Shown: piece after piece, positions 7,737-10,070 of the stretch
Layout of the letters: each line of letters begins with the position of its first letter
How positions within the stretch are numbered: the first letter of the stretch is position 1
Source: Ruminococcaceae bacterium UBA1865
GTDB taxonomy: Bacteria > Bacillota > Clostridia > Oscillospirales > Acutalibacteraceae
Length of the DNA: 10,070 nt
Direction of reading: 5' to 3'
NCBI GenBank assembly: GCA_002338255.1
Contig: DDHX01000021.1
Coordinates: forward strand, 146 to 10,215
Notes under the pieces: model-generated
What the model was told of the DNA's origin: nothing
Database searches by the model: none
The model's input: only the letters and a program-made list of their open reading frames with translations
Translations under genes and position numbers: made by a program

Positions 7737-9098
7737 TTACTTTGATGCTTTCTCGATGCCCTTTACCCATTTTTTGTTGAGTTGAGCCATATAATCATCA
7801 AAGGACATTTTATTGGTACCCAAACCCATTTCAATAATGGTTTTAATCCATGTATTATCATACAGATTAATAATAGATTCTTTTTGAATGGTGTCGAGCG
7901 CTGTAGCCTGCGCCGCGGTCATTGGAGCGGATTCTTTCAGCTCCATATTCGGAACATCCTTGAGGAATGAGGGAAGTTCAGCGGAAGTAAGGGAAGAAAT
8001 CATATTGGAGTCTTTGGGATATTGCTCAACAAAGAATTTGCAGACCTCTTTTGCAAGATCTTTATTCTTGCTGTATTTGTTCACGGCAACACCGTAGTCT
8101 TTACCAATCTGAACAAGAACTTTGCCATCCTTTCGAGCTGGTGTAGGCATAAATTTAATATCGTCCGGTGATTTCGATAACGCTTTTATCTGGCCAACTG
8201 CCCATGTGCCAAGGCACATAACAGCAATTTTTCCGTCAGCCATCATTTGCTTTGAATTTTCCCAGTTTGAAGTAATCGGGTCGGTTTCACAGTATTTATT
8301 CTTCACGGAATCATAAAGAATTTTGAGCGAAGTGTACTCTGTTGAGCCGGAAAGAAATTCCTTTTTATTTGTGAGCATATCATTTAGATAATTATCATTT
8401 TGCGAGAGGCCGACCAGAATATCATGGGAGTAATTTGTCAGCGGCCAACCATCTTTATAGTTGGAGTACAGAGGGATCGCTTTGGTCTTTTCTTTAATTG
8501 CCTTTAGCATCGCAGTAAATTCGTCTGTTGTTTCCGGTAATTTTGACACACCGGCATCCTTAAGTACCTTATCGTTATAAACGAATCCGAAAGCGTTGGC
8601 TCCGGACGGAAGAGCGTATACGGTCCCGTCAACATTAAAGTCACTCAAGTAATTGTAGGTGGCTTTTAAGTCATCATACTTACCCATAGGCTCACAATAT
8701 GTAGCCAAGTTGCTTTTTACCGATGCGATGTTTGAAGGAATTAAAAATACATCGCCATAGTCCTGCGTACTCATCCTTTTTGTCTGGTCACCCTGATAGT
8801 CGGTGGAAGAGTCAAACTTTAGTGTTACATTCGGATATTTCTCTTTGAATTTTGTCACATAGCCGTCAAATATGTCTGACATGTCCGTTCTGTTTGTAAA
8901 AATGGTGATTGTAGCAGTCGTGTTTGTGTCGACGGCTGAGCTCGCTGCCGCACTTGCAGTCTCTGTCGTGCTCACAGCCGAGTCTGTGCTTGCTGTACCA
9001 ACTGAGGAACTAGCGGTTTTGCTGCCAGAACAACCTGTTAAAGAAGTTGCTGCCATAAGCATTGCAAGAGTAAATGCTACTAGCTTTTTTGCTTTCAT
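7737..9098 (-). CDS. Sugar ABC transporter substrate-binding lipoprotein (family 1)
   Basis: Extracellular receptor of the importer, anchored to the membrane by lipid. The 453 residues start with a lipoprotein signal: charged MKAKK, a hydrophobic stretch, then the lipobox LTGC with Cys23 as the modified residue. A Ser/Ala/Thr-rich low-complexity linker (about 24-60) follows, then a MalE-like binding fold starting near ATITIFTNR, with SBP_bac_1-type features such as DVFLIP, YALPSGANAFGFVYNDKVLKDAGV and MADGKIAVMCLGTWAV. AGGAG (9110-9106) lies 7 nt before the ATG. It is the first gene after the promoter and is followed by the hairpin at 7687-7714, which fits higher expression than the permeases. 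The likely ligand is a short beta-mannooligosaccharide, by context only. Confidence 0.94.
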   Translation of the reverse strand: MKAKKLVAFTLAMLMAATSLTGCSGSKTASSSVGTASTDSAVSTTETASAAASSAVDTNTTATITIFTNRTDMSDIFDGYVTKFKEKYPNVTLKFDSSTDYQGDQTKRMSTQDYGDVFLIPSNIASVKSNLATYCEPMGKYDDLKATYNYLSDFNVDGTVYALPSGANAFGFVYNDKVLKDAGVSKLPETTDEFTAMLKAIKEKTKAIPLYSNYKDGWPLTNYSHDILVGLSQNDNYLNDMLTNKKEFLSGSTEYTSLKILYDSVKNKYCETDPITSNWENSKQMMADGKIAVMCLGTWAVGQIKALSKSPDDIKFMPTPARKDGKVLVQIGKDYGVAVNKYSKNKDLAKEVCKFFVEQYPKDSNMISSLTSAELPSFLKDVPNMELKESAPMTAAQATALDTIQKESIINLYDNTWIKTIIEMGLGTNKMSFDDYMAQLNKKWVKGIEKASK

Positions 9099-9128
9099 AA
9101 TAAAACTCCTCTCATTTAGCTAATTTTA

Positions 9129-9142
9129 AGATATCGTTTAGC
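9129..9142 (-). promoter_or_regulatory. Candidate operator or cre-like site at the transcription start
   Basis: The minus-strand sequence GCTAAACGATATCT fits the core of the catabolite-response consensus (WAANCGNTNWC) with a central CG, but its outer bases do not match. It lies within a wider inverted repeat, AGCTAA (9118-9123) and TTAGCT (9138-9143). It sits just downstream of the -10 at the predicted transcription start, where a LacI-family repressor or CcpA would block initiation. The divergence from a clean palindrome keeps confidence low. Confidence 0.35.
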
Positions 9143-9150
9143 TTGTTTAA

Positions 9151-9179
9151 ATTATACAATTACTATATAAAAAAGTCAA
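9151..9179 (-). promoter_or_regulatory. Sigma-A promoter of the mannoside operon
   Basis: The -35 TTGACT (9179-9174) is followed by 17 nt and a perfect -10 TATAAT (9156-9151), giving a predicted start near 9145 and a leader of about 45 nt before the binding-protein ATG. The DNA upstream is very AT-rich and could act as an UP element. It lies downstream of the repressor gene's terminator, so the operon is transcribed on its own. No equally good promoter was noticed in the short gaps within the operon. Confidence 0.88.
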
Positions 9180-9229
9180 TAGACATGCAAAAAAATAATT
9201 ATTATTTATAAATTATTCCAAAATTCTAT

Positions 9230-9269
9230 AAAAAATCAGCTTATTTACTTTTAATTGTAAATAAGCCGA
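9230..9269 (-). terminator. Rho-independent terminator of the LacI-type gene
   Basis: On the minus strand UCGGCUUAUUUAC (9269-9257) pairs with GUAAAUAAGCUGA (9248-9236): 13 pairs including one G-U, with an 8-nt loop, followed at once by six U residues (9235-9230). It lies 35 nt after the repressor stop and separates that transcript from the importer operon. Confidence 0.9.
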
Positions 9270-9304
9270 CTGGATAAAATTCGATGCCAACATGATAATT
9301 TAGT

Positions 9305-10070
9305 TCAATAATTAATATTTTTAACCGAACTTTTAATTATAATCTTACCGCTAATTAATCTTCTGCCAGCTTTATAGTGAATATGATTGATTTTTTGGAT
9401 CATCATTTCAACTCCGGTTTGCGCCATTGACTTCATGTCAACCTCTACTGTAGTAATTGGCGGATCACAAATCTCTGAAATCAAGTAATTGTCAAATCCG
9501 ACCACGGAGATATCATTAGGCACATCAACCCCACTTCTCTGAAGCGTTTTAATTAACCGATAGGCAGTTTCATCACAGTTACAGACAAAAGCAGTGGGCA
9601 TTTTATCAGGTAAGCAAATATCAATATAGGCACCGCTGTCTAAACGATCAGAAATAGTCCATTGACTGTTATAAGTAATGTCATTTTCAATGAGCGCTTT
9701 AAAATAACCTAAATAACGGTCCTGAATACTGCTGGTAGCCTTAATGTTGCCCACAAAACCAATATCTCTGTGCCCGTTATCAATTAAGTAATCAGTCAAC
9801 AGATAAGTCCCATAAAAATTGTCTGTTACAACGGTATCAATATCGGGGATGCTTTCATAAAAGTCCATGCAGATCATGGGTATATCCGTCTGAATGATGG
9901 TCTTGATGTATTTTCTGTTCGCCTGTCCCAAAATAATAATTCCATCAATTTTTTGGTCTTGTATCATTTTAGGGAGTACCAAACTTTCTTCATCCTCAAA
10001 TTTTAATATCTCAAAGATTCCATAATAGTCTTTTTTCAGCAGTTCCTTTGAAATATTTTGATACAGCACC
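9305..10070 (-). CDS. LacI-type transcriptional regulator, effector-binding domain (N-terminus outside window)
   Basis: 255 codons of a periplasmic-binding-like sensor domain are visible, ending in TGA at 9305. The frame stays open to the window edge. A GTG at 10069 is in frame but is most likely an internal valine, because the DNA-binding domain and the first strand of the fold are missing. Family marks are KIDGIIILG, TDIPMICMDFYES, the hinge-region RDIGFVGN, TAFVCNCDETAYRLIKTLQ, and the strongly conserved ISVVGFDN followed by PPITTVEVD. It should bind a sugar and control the importer/enzyme operon that starts 207 bp after its stop. Because the DNA-binding end is unseen, a GntR-LacI chimera (AraR-like) cannot be excluded. 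The effector is unknown; a mannooligosaccharide or a breakdown product is inferred. Confidence 0.88.
   Translation of the reverse strand, partial: VLYQNISKELLKKDYYGIFEILKFEDEESLVLPKMIQDQKIDGIIILGQANRKYIKTIIQTDIPMICMDFYESIPDIDTVVTDNFYGTYLLTDYLIDNGHRDIGFVGNIKATSSIQDRYLGYFKALIENDITYNSQWTISDRLDSGAYIDICLPDKMPTAFVCNCDETAYRLIKTLQRSGVDVPNDISVVGFDNYLISEICDPPITTVEVDMKSMAQTGVEMMIQKINHIHYKAGRRLISGKIIIKSSVKNINY

Noticed and set aside
8872..9123. Val/Ala-rich plus-strand open frame that looks membrane-like
   Set aside because: It is the antisense reading of the Ser/Ala/Thr linker and lipoprotein signal of the binding protein, which creates false hydrophobicity.
9194..9203. AATAATTATT palindrome upstream of the operon promoter, considered as an operator
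   Set aside because: Pure A/T palindromes are expected by chance in DNA this AT-rich, and no second copy near the promoter supports it.
10067..10069. GTG as the start codon of the LacI-type gene
   Set aside because: It would give a repressor without a DNA-binding domain; the reading frame is open to the edge, so the true start lies outside the window.

Overview
The window is a stretch of a low-GC Gram-positive genome, most likely an anaerobic clostridium of the Ruminococcus/Ruminiclostridium/Oscillospiraceae kind. This rests on the AT-rich intergenic DNA, strong AGGAGG-type ribosome binding sites, a textbook sigma-A promoter, a lipoprotein solute-binding protein, and enzymes resembling the Ruminococcus albus mannan-disaccharide pathway. 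The genus cannot be fixed from the sequence alone. All convincing genes lie on the minus strand, so the operon reads from right to left.

Layout in the direction of transcription: (1) 10070-9305, the effector-binding part of a LacI-type repressor, its start cut off by the window edge, closed by a strong intrinsic terminator (9269-9230). (2) 9179-9151, a near-consensus sigma-A promoter, followed at the predicted start of transcription by an operator/cre-like sequence. (3) 9098-5892, a carbohydrate ABC importer: lipoprotein binding protein and two permeases, with a perfect hairpin between the binding protein and the first permease. No ATPase gene is present. (4) 5868-1471, four cytoplasmic enzymes: GH130 phosphorylase (mannooligosaccharide type), CE7 acetyl esterase, AGE-family cellobiose/mannobiose 2-epimerase, and a second GH130 phosphorylase (mannosylglucose type). 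(5) 1470-1228, a 243-bp gap with no clear terminator. (6) 1227-1, the N-terminal 409 residues of a methyl-accepting chemotaxis protein that runs off the window.

Together, genes 3-4 read as a compact import-and-phosphorolysis operon for beta-1,4-mannooligosaccharides, probably acetylated. The importer brings in short oligosaccharides and the CE7 esterase strips acetyl groups. The first GH130 shortens the chain, releasing mannose 1-phosphate. The epimerase turns mannobiose into mannosylglucose, and the second GH130 splits that into mannose 1-phosphate and glucose. Key residues support the epimerase and mannosylglucose phosphorylase calls well. The acetylated-mannan substrate and the regulator's effector are inferred from context. 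The parts of the pathway are known; the points most worth a second look are the pairing with a CE7 esterase, the hairpin that buries a perfect Shine-Dalgarno and start codon before the first permease, and the neighbouring chemoreceptor.
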